This document shows positions 8,150 to 17,101 of a stretch of DNA of 42,425 nucleotides, one piece after another. The stretch comes from Lysobacterales bacterium (lineage in GTDB: Bacteria; Pseudomonadota; Gammaproteobacteria; Xanthomonadales; SZUA-5): positions 1-42,425 of the forward strand of contig JALHMG010000046.1 of NCBI GenBank assembly GCA_022844135.1, in the 5' to 3' direction. The notes beneath the pieces are model-generated. The model was not told where the DNA came from and did not search any database. It worked only from the letters and a program-made list of their open reading frames with translations. The position numbers and the translations under genes are program-made. Positions within the stretch are counted from its first letter, which is position 1. The number at the start of each line of letters is the position of its first letter.

Positions 8150-11100
8150 ATGCGCGCACTTGCTCTTTGCTGGTGGTTGTTGCTGGTGGCGCCGCTGTCG
8201 GCGAGCGACTGGGCGCAGCCGTATTTCGAATCGGTGCCCGAAACGGACACGCTGGCCAATGGCATCGTCACCCACATCCGCCAAGATACGCGTGGCCTGA
8301 TCTGGTACGGCACTCCGGAAGGCCTGGTGTCGTTCGATGGCTATCGGCTGCGCTCGTACCGCCACAACGCCAGCGATCCAACCAGCATCGGCGATGACTA
8401 TGTGCGCGCGCTCCTGGCGCACAGCAATGGCGAGCTGTGGGTTGCGACGCAAAGCGCCGGCATTTCCATCTTCGATCCGAAAACCGATTCGTTCCGACAC
8501 ATACCGCCGGGCAGCGATGGCCTTCCCGGCGTCGCCGTGCTGGTGATGAGCGAAGCTCCGGATGGCAGCGTTTTTGTTGGCCTCGGGAACGCCGGACTGG
8601 CGCAGATCGACGCCACCGGCAAAGTGCGGCGAATTGCCATAGACCGCAAGGCGGAGCCTGCAGCGGTCATGGGCGCCGGCACAGTACGCAGCCTGGCTTT
8701 CGACGCCAGCGGGCAGATGTACATAGGCACTGGCGCCGGCCTTTGGCGACGGCGCGCCGATGGCGCGATGGCGCCTTTCATCGATGCCCTCGCCGATCGC
8801 TACATCTATGCGCTGCGAGTGATCGGCGATCAGCTGTGGATCGGTACGCAAGCGCACGGCGCTGCCGTGCTCGATCTCCTGGACGAACGACTGACGCCAA
8901 TCCCAGCGGGCGAACAGGGACTGGCACACCCATGGGTTTCGGGCTTCGTGGAAGTGGACGGCGAAGTCTGGGTGCACACCTATGGCGGCGGCATCAGCGT
9001 CGTGAATAGTGGCAAGGTTCGGCGTACCCTCCGCAGCGATTTGTCGGTTCCCGGCGGATTGGCGTTGGACCGACTCACCGAACCGCTCCGTGATCGCTCG
9101 GGATTGATCTGGATAGGAACTTGGGGCGCCGGACTGCAGAAGCACAATCCGCTCAATGCGAAGGCCTTTCGCTCCCTTCGCCATAGCCTGCGCGACCCCG
9201 GCGGGTTGTCGCACCCTAACGTTCTCAGCACACTCCCGATCCATGGCGAACGCGCGCTGATCGGCACCGATGGCCTGGGCATCGACGTGCTCGACTTCGA
9301 ACTTGGGATCGTCGACCGCATCCGCGCCGATCCGACGCGCGCAGATGGATTACGCGACGGCACCGTTCGCGCGATGGCGCGCACTGCGATCGGCGAGATT
9401 TACGTCGGCACCCAGCTCGGCGGCGTACAACGATGGCTCGGCGCGCAACGTTTCTCGCCGCCGCTGGCGATCCCGGCAAGCCCCGTCCGTCGGTTGTTGG
9501 CAACGCCCATCGGCCTGGTCGTTGGCCTGCAGGGCGGGCTGGTGGTGGTCGACGGCGATTTTGTGCGCGAAATGATGCGCGGACCCGGGGCGGCGTTCAC
9601 CGACCCGGTCTGGTCATTGGCGATGGGCACCGACGCGCTGTACGTGGGAACGCCGAACGTGCTGTTGCGCTGGGGACGCGACGAGCCCTATCCGGTGGCC
9701 GATCTGGAGGCTCCTCGCGGCGCACTGGATTTGCGCTTCGACGGTCGCGGCACGCTGTGGATGGTGACCGCAGCCGGGTTGTTTTCGAAATCCGCCGATA
9801 GCGATCGCTTCGAGGCATTTCCGCTGCCTGCCGAGCAATTGATCGGTCCGCAACTGCTGCTCGATGGCAACGGGCGGATGTTCAGTCCACGCGTCTTGAT
9901 CGATATCGAGGCGCGTCAAAGTTATGCGCTCGGCCTCGCCGAGGGGATCGACATCGGCAGCATCGAAGTCGGCGCGGCGAGTGCGACCGACAGCGGCTTG
10001 ATGATGTTTGGCGGCACCCGCGGTTTGCTGATTGTCGATCCGTCTGCATTCAAGGCCTGGTCCTATGAAGCGCCGATGCTGTTGTCGGGCGTCGAATTCG
10101 ATGGCATTGCCCGCGTTGGCGCCCCGCATATCGATGTGCCGACCACCACCCAGCGCCTGGGTCTCGCCTTTGCGGCGCTCGACTACCTGGCGCCCTCGCA
10201 AACGCGCTATCGCTATCGCTTGCACGGTCTCGATCGCGACTGGATCGATGGCGACGCGCGCCAGGTGAGTTATCAGAAAATCTGGCCCGGGCGTTATCGC
10301 TTCGAAGTCGCCGCCAGCGTGCGCGGCAAATGGGGCACGCCGTTGACACTGGACATCGAGTGGCAACCGGCGTTCTGGCAACGGCCCAGCGCCTGGGCGC
10401 TCGGCTTGCTCGCTGCCTTTGGCCTTATCGTCGCCGGTTGGCGTTGGCGGAGCGCACGATTGATTGCGCGCGAACATGCCTTGGAGCGCCTTGTTGAGGA
10501 GCGCACGCAGCAATTGAGCGCGGCCAAAGAGCGCGCCGAAACCGCACTCGATACGCTGCGCGGCGCGCAGCGCCAGCTGGTAGAAGCGGAGAAAATGGCC
10601 TCGCTGGGTCAGCTGGTCGCTGGCGTCGCGCACGAGATCAACACGCCTGTGGGCGTGGCCGTCACTGCCGCATCGCACCTCGACGATCTCGCCAATGCAT
10701 CGCGTCGCCAACTCGCCGGCGGCACCCTGACGCGGCAAGAGCTGCAGCGCTGGCAGAACGATGTTCAGCAGTCGGCCACTCTGATTCTCAACAGCTTGCG
10801 CCGCGCCAGCGACCTGGTGGCAAGTTTCAAGCAGGTGTCGGTCGATCAATCGAGCGGCCAGCGCCGACGTGTCGTCCTTGGTCATTTCCTGCACGAAGTC
10901 GATGTCACGTTACACGCTGCGCTCCGGCGCACGGCGCATCAGCTGTCCATCGACTGCACCGAGCATATTGAATTCGAGACCCATCCCGGCGCGCTGTTCC
11001 AGGTGCTCACCAATCTGGTCAACAACGCGTTGCTGCACGCCTTTGACAACCAGCGAGCGGGCAAGATCCGCGTAACAGCGACGAAGCTCGCGGGTAAGGT

Positions 11101-11314
11101 CGTCATCGAATTCGTCGACGACGGCTGCGGCATGGACGCAGAAACGGCCAAACGCGCATTCGATCCATTCTTCACCACCCGGCGCGGCAGCGGCGGATCG
11201 GGACTGGGCTTGCACATCGTGCACAACCTGGTCACGCAACTTCTCGGCGGCAGCATCGAGCTGAAAACCGCACCCGGCGAAGGGACGCGCTTTTTGATTC
11301 GACTGCCGCTTTAG
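8150..11314 (+). CDS. Propeller-sensor histidine kinase (Reg_prop / Y_Y_Y type)
   Basis: A membrane-bound two-component sensor. The 1054-residue protein has a signal peptide (about 1-19) and a periplasmic region of two beta-propellers built from repeats like IRQDTRGLIWYGTPEGLVSF (about 25-640). A Y_Y_Y domain follows (about 660-745, YRYRLHGLDRDW), then one membrane helix (about 748-767) and a coiled coil. The kinase has the H-box HEINTP at His828, the N-box LVNNALLHAF near 957 and the G-box GSGGSGLGL near 1015. Unlike many propeller sensors there is no fused receiver or AraC output domain, and no response regulator gene is nearby, so its partner is elsewhere. Related sensors often sense polysaccharide breakdown products; the ligand here is unknown. 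Confidence 0.9.
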   Translation: MRALALCWWLLLVAPLSASDWAQPYFESVPETDTLANGIVTHIRQDTRGLIWYGTPEGLVSFDGYRLRSYRHNASDPTSIGDDYVRALLAHSNGELWVATQSAGISIFDPKTDSFRHIPPGSDGLPGVAVLVMSEAPDGSVFVGLGNAGLAQIDATGKVRRIAIDRKAEPAAVMGAGTVRSLAFDASGQMYIGTGAGLWRRRADGAMAPFIDALADRYIYALRVIGDQLWIGTQAHGAAVLDLLDERLTPIPAGEQGLAHPWVSGFVEVDGEVWVHTYGGGISVVNSGKVRRTLRSDLSVPGGLALDRLTEPLRDRSGLIWIGTWGAGLQKHNPLNAKAFRSLRHSLRDPGGLSHPNVLSTLPIHGERALIGTDGLGIDVLDFELGIVDRIRADPTRADGLRDGTVRAMARTAIGEIYVGTQLGGVQRWLGAQRFSPPLAIPASPVRRLLATPIGLVVGLQGGLVVVDGDFVREMMRGPGAAFTDPVWSLAMGTDALYVGTPNVLLRWGRDEPYPVADLEAPRGALDLRFDGRGTLWMVTAAGLFSKSADSDRFEAFPLPAEQLIGPQLLLDGNGRMFSPRVLIDIEARQSYALGLAEGIDIGSIEVGAASATDSGLMMFGGTRGLLIVDPSAFKAWSYEAPMLLSGVEFDGIARVGAPHIDVPTTTQRLGLAFAALDYLAPSQTRYRYRLHGLDRDWIDGDARQVSYQKIWPGRYRFEVAASVRGKWGTPLTLDIEWQPAFWQRPSAWALGLLAAFGLIVAGWRWRSARLIAREHALERLVEERTQQLSAAKERAETALDTLRGAQRQLVEAEKMASLGQLVAGVAHEINTPVGVAVTAASHLDDLANASRRQLAGGTLTRQELQRWQNDVQQSATLILNSLRRASDLVASFKQVSVDQSSGQRRRVVLGHFLHEVDVTLHAALRRTAHQLSIDCTEHIEFETHPGALFQVLTNLVNNALLHAFDNQRAGKIRVTATKLAGKVVIEFVDDGCGMDAETAKRAFDPFFTTRRGSGGSGLGLHIVHNLVTQLLGGSIELKTAPGEGTRFLIRLPL

Positions 11315-11563
11315 CCCGGATATTTCACGAGGTCGCGAGGAAATGGCTTGATTTCGTTGTAACGGCGCTGAAATCTTCGAATTGGTTGAATTGACAGACT
11401 GTCCGCTGCCATTTCCTCGCTAACGCGGCCCTCGCTCGTTCTTTGCGTCGGACTCTTCGTTGCTCGTCGTCGCAATGGAACAACCATTCCTCCTCCTCCC
11501 GCCTCGATTCCGGCGCAAAGCCCTTCGCGATCTTCCGCGTTCCCTCATGAAATATCCGGGTTA
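11312..11563. mobile_element. 252-bp MITE-like element, copy 1
   Basis: The element is bounded by long terminal inverted repeats. The left end reads TAGCCCGGATATTTCACGAG and the right end is nearly its reverse complement, ending ATATCCGGGTTA (19 of 21 positions match). A second copy of identical length lies at 40544-40795 with about 90% identity by eye. The first three bases are the TAG stop codon of the histidine kinase gene, so the element abuts or supplies that stop. No transposase is present and no clear target duplication is visible. A small frame on the minus strand stays open in both copies but is probably incidental. Confidence 0.7.
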
Positions 11564-11630
11564 GGTTCTTGGTTGTTGGTTGTTCTTGGCAACCTGCAAT
11601 CCAACCAAGAACCAACAACCAAGAACCACC
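11564..11630. repeat. Inverted heptamer arrays forming an 18-bp perfect stem
   Basis: Three GGTTSTT units (11564-11584) face four AACCASS units (11603-11630: AACCAAG, AACCAAC, AACCAAG, AACCACC). GGTTCTTGGTTGTTGGTT at 11564-11581 is the exact reverse complement of 11610-11627, giving an 18-bp stem with a 28-base loop. The array begins directly at the end of the 252-bp element and touches the stop codon of the minus-strand MGMT-like gene. It could terminate transcription from either side, although no T-run follows. Confidence 0.65.
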
Positions 11631-12034
11631 TACTTCCTCATCTCACGCGCTCTTTGCGTAGCGATAAACTGGCTGTCGGCGCGCAGCTTCTTGGCGATCG
11701 CCGAGTTCGGTTCGATGACGCGCCAGAACGGCGCGATCTCTTGCAGGCTGGCGCCGCTCGCCAACTCGTCCCACGCTGCCTCGGCAACGATGCGCAAGAA
11801 GATCGAGGTCGATACCGGACAGGCCGCATCGGCGCCTTTTGCCGCCGCCAGCGAACCGCGCATTTCGGAAATGGTATGGAATTCGCCGGCCGGCAAAGCG
11901 TGCAACCACAAGGCGATGTCCGGCGGCGATGAAATCAGGAGTTTGGCGCCTTGCGGCAAGCCGCCGAAGGCTTTCTCCAGCACAGCGATGTGCGCCGGCG
12001 GCGTGTGCATTTTCTCAGCCCAGGTCTTCGCCAT
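11630..12034 (-). CDS. Small MGMT-fold-like protein (alkyltransferase-like, no catalytic PCHR)
   Basis: A 134-residue protein preceded by a strong ribosome binding site (GGGAGGAAGACA then ATG), which fixes the start at MAKTWAEKM. The core LPAGEFHTISEMRGSLAAAK, then GADAACPVSTSIFLRIVAEA and PFWRVIEPNSAIAKK, resembles small proteins I recall annotated as MGMT family. The segment PFWRVI (residues 102-107) aligns with the active-site PCHRVI of O6-alkylguanine-DNA alkyltransferases, but both the reactive Cys and the following His are replaced. A different Cys (72) lies in ACPVS. If the match is right it may bind alkylated DNA like ATL proteins without methyl transfer. The family assignment rests on recalled pattern similarity only. 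Confidence 0.55.
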   Translation of the reverse strand: MAKTWAEKMHTPPAHIAVLEKAFGGLPQGAKLLISSPPDIALWLHALPAGEFHTISEMRGSLAAAKGADAACPVSTSIFLRIVAEAAWDELASGASLQEIAPFWRVIEPNSAIAKKLRADSQFIATQRAREMRK

Positions 12035-12168
12035 TGTCTTCCTCCCGCCGATGTCGGAGCGGCCTTCCCGCAAACCGCTATTGTCCTCCTGTTGCGCCCA
12101 ATTGTCGGCTCCCTTTTGTCCGCGATGTGCGCCGTGCCGACGATCCTTTTGATTTGGGGTATCCGAAG

Positions 12169-13293
12169 ATGCGACCAGAAACCCGTGCCGTCCATGTTGC
12201 TGCCGAAGTCGATCCAGAAACCGGCGCGGTTGCGCCGCCCTTGCATCTGTCAACCACCTTCGAGCATCCAGCCGACTCGACGCTGATCGATGGTTACCTC
12301 TATCAACGCTATGCGAATCCGACGCAAGACCGACTGGAGCGCGCGTTGGCAGCCATCGACGGCGGCAGCGCTGCGTTGGCATTCGCCTCAGGCATGGCGG
12401 CCGGCAGCGCCTTGCTGCAAAACTTGCCGCCCGGGGGCGAAGTGCTGATGGCCGACGACACCTACTTCGCGTTTCGCAAGCTCGCGGAACGCTTTTTTGC
12501 GCGTTGGGGCCTGACCCATCGGCTGGTGGATATGACTTCGCCGGATGCGGTGGCGGAAGCGATCGGGCCAGACACCGTGTGCCTTTGGGCCGAGACGCCG
12601 AGCAATCCAAGGCTCAAGGTCACCTCGATTGCGGCGTTGGCGGCGCTCGCGAAGCCCCGCGACTTGCGGCTGGTGGTCGACGCCACATTTGCCACGCCTG
12701 TGCTTTTGAACCCGATCGCGCTCGGCGCCGACGTGGTGCTGCATTCGACAACCAAGTATCTCGGCGGCCACAGCGACGCCATGGGCGGCGCATTGGTCTT
12801 CGCCGAGCGCGGCGCGTGGTTCGACGCCATTCTCGAAACGAGAAAGCTGCAGGGCGGAATCGCCAGCCCGTTTGCGTCCTGGCTGATTCTGCGCGGCATC
12901 CGCACCTTGGCGCCGCGCGTGCGCTGGCAATCCGAGAGCGCGCTCAAGATCGCCACTTTCCTGGAAGGCCACGAGCGCGTGTCGTGTGTTCATTACCCGG
13001 GCCTGACATCGCATTCGGGACACGCCGTCGCTGGCCGCGAGATGCGCGATTTCGGCGGCATGTTGAGTGTCGAGGTGGCTGGCGACCGCGCTGCGGCGTT
13101 ACGCGTTGCGTCGGCGCTGAAGCTGTTCCTCAATGCGACCAGCCTGGGCGGCTATGAAAGCCTCGTCGAGCATCGCGAGTCGGTCGAAGGCAAAGGGTCG
13201 CCGACGCCAGCCAATTTGTTGCGTCTGTCGGTGGGTTTAGAACACAGCGACGATCTGATCGACGACCTGGCGCAGGCCCTGCGTCAAGTCTGA
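12169..13293 (+). CDS. Trans-sulfuration PLP enzyme (cystathionine gamma-synthase/lyase family)
   Basis: A Cys/Met-metabolism PLP-dependent enzyme of about 374 residues, a usual family length. Visible marks are YQRYANPTQDRLERALAAIDG, the AFASGMAA loop, VVDATFATP with the PLP-binding Asp, and the Schiff-base lysine Lys196 in HSTTKYLGGHSDAMGG. The C-terminal substrate domain contains SLGGYESLVEHR. It could be a cystathionine gamma-synthase, a cystathionine gamma/beta-lyase or a methionine gamma-lyase; context does not decide. It is divergent from the MGMT-like gene, with a 134-bp shared upstream region. An upstream in-frame extension has no homology-like character and was rejected. Confidence 0.88.
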   Translation: MRPETRAVHVAAEVDPETGAVAPPLHLSTTFEHPADSTLIDGYLYQRYANPTQDRLERALAAIDGGSAALAFASGMAAGSALLQNLPPGGEVLMADDTYFAFRKLAERFFARWGLTHRLVDMTSPDAVAEAIGPDTVCLWAETPSNPRLKVTSIAALAALAKPRDLRLVVDATFATPVLLNPIALGADVVLHSTTKYLGGHSDAMGGALVFAERGAWFDAILETRKLQGGIASPFASWLILRGIRTLAPRVRWQSESALKIATFLEGHERVSCVHYPGLTSHSGHAVAGREMRDFGGMLSVEVAGDRAAALRVASALKLFLNATSLGGYESLVEHRESVEGKGSPTPANLLRLSVGLEHSDDLIDDLAQALRQV

Positions 13294-13433
13294 GTCGTTG
13301 GCGTTCCAGGGGATTTTGCGGGTACATGTCCCGCGAAGCGTGAATTGTGCGTTGATAACTCGCCAGCGTCATCAATCCCCGTTACAATCCGGCCATCTAA
13401 ACGCGCCGGTATTTCAAGGGAACGCAAATACTT

Positions 13434-16400
13434 ATGAAGACTTTCGCGCAAATCACTTTAGGTTTTGTTGCGCTGGTACTGGCGAGCGTCGGACAGTCTG
13501 CGCCGGACGGCAGCGGCCCAACGCTCGGTTACAACCCGGCGCCGAATTCGACGATCAACTTCAGTGGCGTCACAACGCCTGGCACCAACGGCTCGGCATC
13601 GATCGTGGTGACGCCGGGCGCCGGCGGGGGCGGATCGACGAGCCTCAGCTGCACCTACAGCGGCGCGAACGCGGCCAACTTCACGGTCTCGCCAAGTTCG
13701 ACGACGTTCCCCTCTGGAGGCCCTGCGCAAACGCTGTCCTTAGGCTGCCAGTCTGGCACCACACTTCGCACGGCGACCTTAATCTGCAACGAGAACCAAA
13801 CGCGGCAATGGACGGTCAACTGCCCGGCGGGAATTCCCAACACGCCGCCAAGCCTTTCCTACCAGCCCGCTCCGGGCTCGAACGTCGTGTTTTCCAGTAG
13901 CGACAACACGGTAGGACTGCCGGCCACCGCTCAGATTCGCGTGACGCCGAGCGGCGGCTCCGGCAGTGGTCCGAACGCGACGACACGGCTGACGAATTGC
14001 ACCGTGAGCGGCGAGTCGGTGGCCAATACCTTCGGCGGGTTCCAGTCGACAAATCTGCAGTTTGTCGGCGCCACAACCACGCCGCAGACGATCAATCTGA
14101 CCGCGGTCATTCGCAGCACGGCTGTGACCGCCTCGCTCACCTGCCAGGAGCTTTTTGGCGGCAGCAACGGCGTCGATGGTCAGCCCTCGACGCGAACCTG
14201 GCCGCTGCAGTCCGCGGCCGGACAAACCCCGGCGCGTATTGGGGTACGCAAGACCGCCAGCGCCAGTACGGTCGCGGCCAACGCCGAGTTCAACTACACC
14301 ATCGCGGTCGAAAACGAGGGCAGTTCGCCGCTCAACGCTTTGGTCATGCTCGATGAGGTGCCGACACCATTGACGGTCCTCGGCGCCAGCGGCGCAGGCT
14401 GGAATTGCAGCATCGTCGGTAACGCGGTCGACTGTCGCCGCAGCACGCTGGCGGGCGGCGCGTCGACGGAGATTCGGATCGACGTGCGCGCGCCGAACGC
14501 CTCAGCGACGGTACTGAATACGGCACGCGTCTCGAGCAACGAAGTCCGCAATCCCGTGGCCGCGTTTGTCAGCGTCACAGTAAATGCCGCGCCGGAGGGC
14601 TTTGTCGATTTGCAGCTCTCCACGGTGGATACGCCCGATCCGGTCGTCGTGAACGGTACTTTGAATCTGGCGTACACAGTGCAAAACCGTGGCACCGCTG
14701 CAGCGACGGGAGTCGCCATCGATGCAGAACTTGCAAGCCTTGCATTCGTTTCGGCGAACGGCGCAGGTTGGACATGCAATGCCGCAGCCAACACCTCCTG
14801 CGCACTGGCCACGCCGTTGGCAGCCGGTGCCAGCAGCACGGTGACGCTGCAGTTGCGGGCACCGGCGACTGCAGGCACGCTCAACACTCGCGCCACTGCG
14901 CGTGCGACGCAACCTGACGCAAACCCGGCCGATAACGTCGATGCAGAGACGACTGTGGTGACGACCACACCACCGCCGCCGCCCGATCCGCAGGCCGATC
15001 TCGGCGTGACAGCGCAAATCGTTCCAGCGTCTGCGCTCACCGGGCAGTCGGTCGAGCTGCAATTCGCCACCAGCAATCGTGGCCCCGATAGCGCCGCCAA
15101 TGTTGTCGTGCTGGCGACCTTGGGCGCGCCTTTCGATGCACGTTCGGCCACTGGCGAGGGTTACACCTGCCAGATCACTGGCCAGCAAGTGCGCTGTACT
15201 CGCGCAACACTGGCTGCTAACGGCAGCAGCACGATTCGCGTCAGCGCCCTGGTTCGCCCCGGTTCGACCGCCGTTGCCGACGCCAACGTGCAGATTTCGT
15301 CGGCTACGCAGGATCCGGTGGCCACGAACAACAGCGCCCGCGCGGTGTTGACTTACCAGTCTGGCGGCGCCGACCTGTCGATCACCAAGACCGACAGCGC
15401 CGATCCGGTTCGGGCGGCTGCGGAATTCAGCTACACGCTGACCGTCAGCAACGCCGGCCCAGAGGCCGCAACTGGCGTACGGATCGTCGATACCTTGCCG
15501 GCGAACCTGGTTTTCGTCAGCGCATCGGGCGCCGGCGCCACGTGCACGCGCGCCGGCCAAATCGTCACGTGCGCGCTCAGCAACAATTTGGCGGCGGGCG
15601 CAACGACCAGCGTTTCGATCGGCGTTCGCGCGCCGACGACGGGGCAGTCGGTCACTAACGAAGCCGCCGTCAGCGCGTCCTCGACCGACACCAATCCAGC
15701 CAATAACCGCGCAACGCAGTCGACGACGATCAACAACCGCAGCGCTGAAGATCTGGCGAACCTGCTCAATCCGCTCGCCACCGATCCAGCCTCGGCCGCA
15801 GCCGTCCCGGTCGTCGCCGGCGAATGCGCACGGTCGCTCACTGCCCTGGGCGGCGCCTGCGCCGATATCATTCGTGCGGCGGATGAGGGTCGCGGCGGCG
15901 AGGTCGGCGATGCGCTGCGCGCGATCGCGCCGGATGAGGTGCTGGCGCAAGCGGTGGTGCTGCGCGAAATCGGCGCCACGCAATTCTTCAATGTCGACAC
16001 GCGTCTGAACGAGCTGCGCCGCGGCGGCGGCGGGTTCAGCTTGTCGGGCCTGACCGTCACGCAAGGGACGCAGACGATTCCGGTGGCGATCGCCAGCGAT
16101 GCGATTCGCGCGGCGCTGGGTTTTGGCGAGAACGATCTTGGCGGCTTGCTCAGCCAGTGGGGCTTCTTCATCAACGGCAACATTGGCAGCGGCGAGCAGG
16201 ATCTGAACGCCCAGCGCGGCAATGTCGGCGTCGACTACGATTCTCGCGGCATCACGGCGGGCATCGACTATCGCTTCAACCCGAGGTCGGTCGCAGGCGT
16301 GGCCATTGGCTTTGCGAGCTTCGATGCCGATGTCAGCGGCGGCGGCACGCTCGATACGCAGAGCTTCACGCTCACTGGCTATGGCTCGTACTACTTGAAC

Positions 16401-17006
16401 GATCGCTTGTACATCGATAGTCGCCTGAGCCTGGGCAACGCCAGCCTCGACCAGGAACGCCGCATCCGCTTCCAGGTGGGCTCGCGCGTTGTCGATGCGG
16501 TGGCCACCGGCGATACCGACGCCTCGCAGTTCACGCTGGCCTCGTCGATGGGCTATCACCTGAACTACGGACCGTGGAGCGTGACGCCGAATCTCGGACT
16601 GCGTTACACCTCCAGCGATGTCGATGGCTTTGCGGAAGACGGCGCCGGTGTCTACAACGTGGTGTACGAGGACGCCAGTTACGACTCGTTCAATGTCGCA
16701 TTCGGCGTGCAAGTCTCGCGCGCCGTGAGCATGACGACGGGCGTACTGATGCCGCAATTCGACCTGACGCTCAATAATGAAAGCGGCGACGACCCCTCCG
16801 CCGAGGCGCGACTTGTGAGCGCCACGGGCGGCGAGTTCTTCCGTCTGCAAGAGGAAGGTGCGGATTCGAGTTACGCCACGGCGGGCCTGGGTTTCGTGTA
16901 CTTGCTCGGCAATGGCCGCCAGGCGTTCTTCTCGTATCGCCGCACCTTCGGCTACGACGACTTCGATCGCGGCACGTTGAACCTGGGCGGGCGCTTCGAG
17001 TTCTGA
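13434..17006 (+). CDS. Autotransporter with DUF11 repeats
   Basis: A 1190-residue surface protein. It has a signal peptide (about 1-22, ending SVGQSA) and two related Cys-containing beta modules (about 28-133, GPTLGYNPAPNS, and 140-265, PPSLSYQPAPGS). Four DUF11-type beta-sandwiches follow (about 268-383, 390-512, 520-642 and 648-768), each with a GAGWNC- or GATC-like Cys strand and an NTAxVSS-like end. A PPPPPDP linker separates the second and third. A helical connector (about 775-900, ALRAIAPDEVLAQAVVLREI) leads to a C-terminal beta-barrel (about 905-1190) ending in phenylalanine, as outer-membrane barrels do. This is the classical autotransporter layout, suggesting surface display, perhaps adhesion. 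AAGGGA precedes the ATG, and a terminator-like hairpin follows. Confidence 0.85.
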   Translation: MKTFAQITLGFVALVLASVGQSAPDGSGPTLGYNPAPNSTINFSGVTTPGTNGSASIVVTPGAGGGGSTSLSCTYSGANAANFTVSPSSTTFPSGGPAQTLSLGCQSGTTLRTATLICNENQTRQWTVNCPAGIPNTPPSLSYQPAPGSNVVFSSSDNTVGLPATAQIRVTPSGGSGSGPNATTRLTNCTVSGESVANTFGGFQSTNLQFVGATTTPQTINLTAVIRSTAVTASLTCQELFGGSNGVDGQPSTRTWPLQSAAGQTPARIGVRKTASASTVAANAEFNYTIAVENEGSSPLNALVMLDEVPTPLTVLGASGAGWNCSIVGNAVDCRRSTLAGGASTEIRIDVRAPNASATVLNTARVSSNEVRNPVAAFVSVTVNAAPEGFVDLQLSTVDTPDPVVVNGTLNLAYTVQNRGTAAATGVAIDAELASLAFVSANGAGWTCNAAANTSCALATPLAAGASSTVTLQLRAPATAGTLNTRATARATQPDANPADNVDAETTVVTTTPPPPPDPQADLGVTAQIVPASALTGQSVELQFATSNRGPDSAANVVVLATLGAPFDARSATGEGYTCQITGQQVRCTRATLAANGSSTIRVSALVRPGSTAVADANVQISSATQDPVATNNSARAVLTYQSGGADLSITKTDSADPVRAAAEFSYTLTVSNAGPEAATGVRIVDTLPANLVFVSASGAGATCTRAGQIVTCALSNNLAAGATTSVSIGVRAPTTGQSVTNEAAVSASSTDTNPANNRATQSTTINNRSAEDLANLLNPLATDPASAAAVPVVAGECARSLTALGGACADIIRAADEGRGGEVGDALRAIAPDEVLAQAVVLREIGATQFFNVDTRLNELRRGGGGFSLSGLTVTQGTQTIPVAIASDAIRAALGFGENDLGGLLSQWGFFINGNIGSGEQDLNAQRGNVGVDYDSRGITAGIDYRFNPRSVAGVAIGFASFDADVSGGGTLDTQSFTLTGYGSYYLNDRLYIDSRLSLGNASLDQERRIRFQVGSRVVDAVATGDTDASQFTLASSMGYHLNYGPWSVTPNLGLRYTSSDVDGFAEDGAGVYNVVYEDASYDSFNVAFGVQVSRAVSMTTGVLMPQFDLTLNNESGDDPSAEARLVSATGGEFFRLQEEGADSSYATAGLGFVYLLGNGRQAFFSYRRTFGYDDFDRGTLNLGGRFEF

Positions 17007-17011
17007 TTTCG

Positions 17012-17045
17012 TCGCGCTCGGGCGCCTTGCGCCCGCGCGCGATTT
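17012..17045 (+). terminator. Terminator-like hairpin after the autotransporter gene
   Basis: GGGCGC (17020-17025) pairs with GCGCCC (17029-17034) across a three-base CTT loop. The stem is extended by TCGCGC (17012-17017) with GCGCGA (17037-17042) across a small internal loop. A short TTT follows. It begins six bases after the stop codon region and separates the autotransporter from the ietAS module. Confidence 0.6.
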
Positions 17046-17101
17046 CCTTGGCGTCAGGGTTAGTCAAGCTAAACGGTCATTCGAGTTTGCCAGCGACTTA
17101 G

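Noticed and set aside
11325-11618. Small minus-strand reading frame inside copy 1 of the 252-bp element, also open in copy 2 (40557-40895)
   Set aside because: About 12 amino-acid changes go with about 25 base differences, there is no ribosome site, and the frame runs into different flanking sequence. It looks incidental rather than a gene.
12035-12610. N-terminal extension of the MGMT-like gene
   Set aside because: It lies opposite the PLP enzyme gene and has low-complexity Arg/Pro sequence; a strong ribosome site marks the internal ATG.
13317-13333. Hairpin GCGGG-TACATGT-CCCGC after the PLP enzyme gene
   Set aside because: The stem is only five to eight base pairs with a bulge and lacks a T-run on the proper side, so terminator function is not supported.
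14502-16850. Long open frame on the minus strand opposite the autotransporter
   Set aside because: It is a GC-rich antisense shadow: Arg/Ala-rich composition, no domain pattern, and the plus-strand protein has clear domains throughout.
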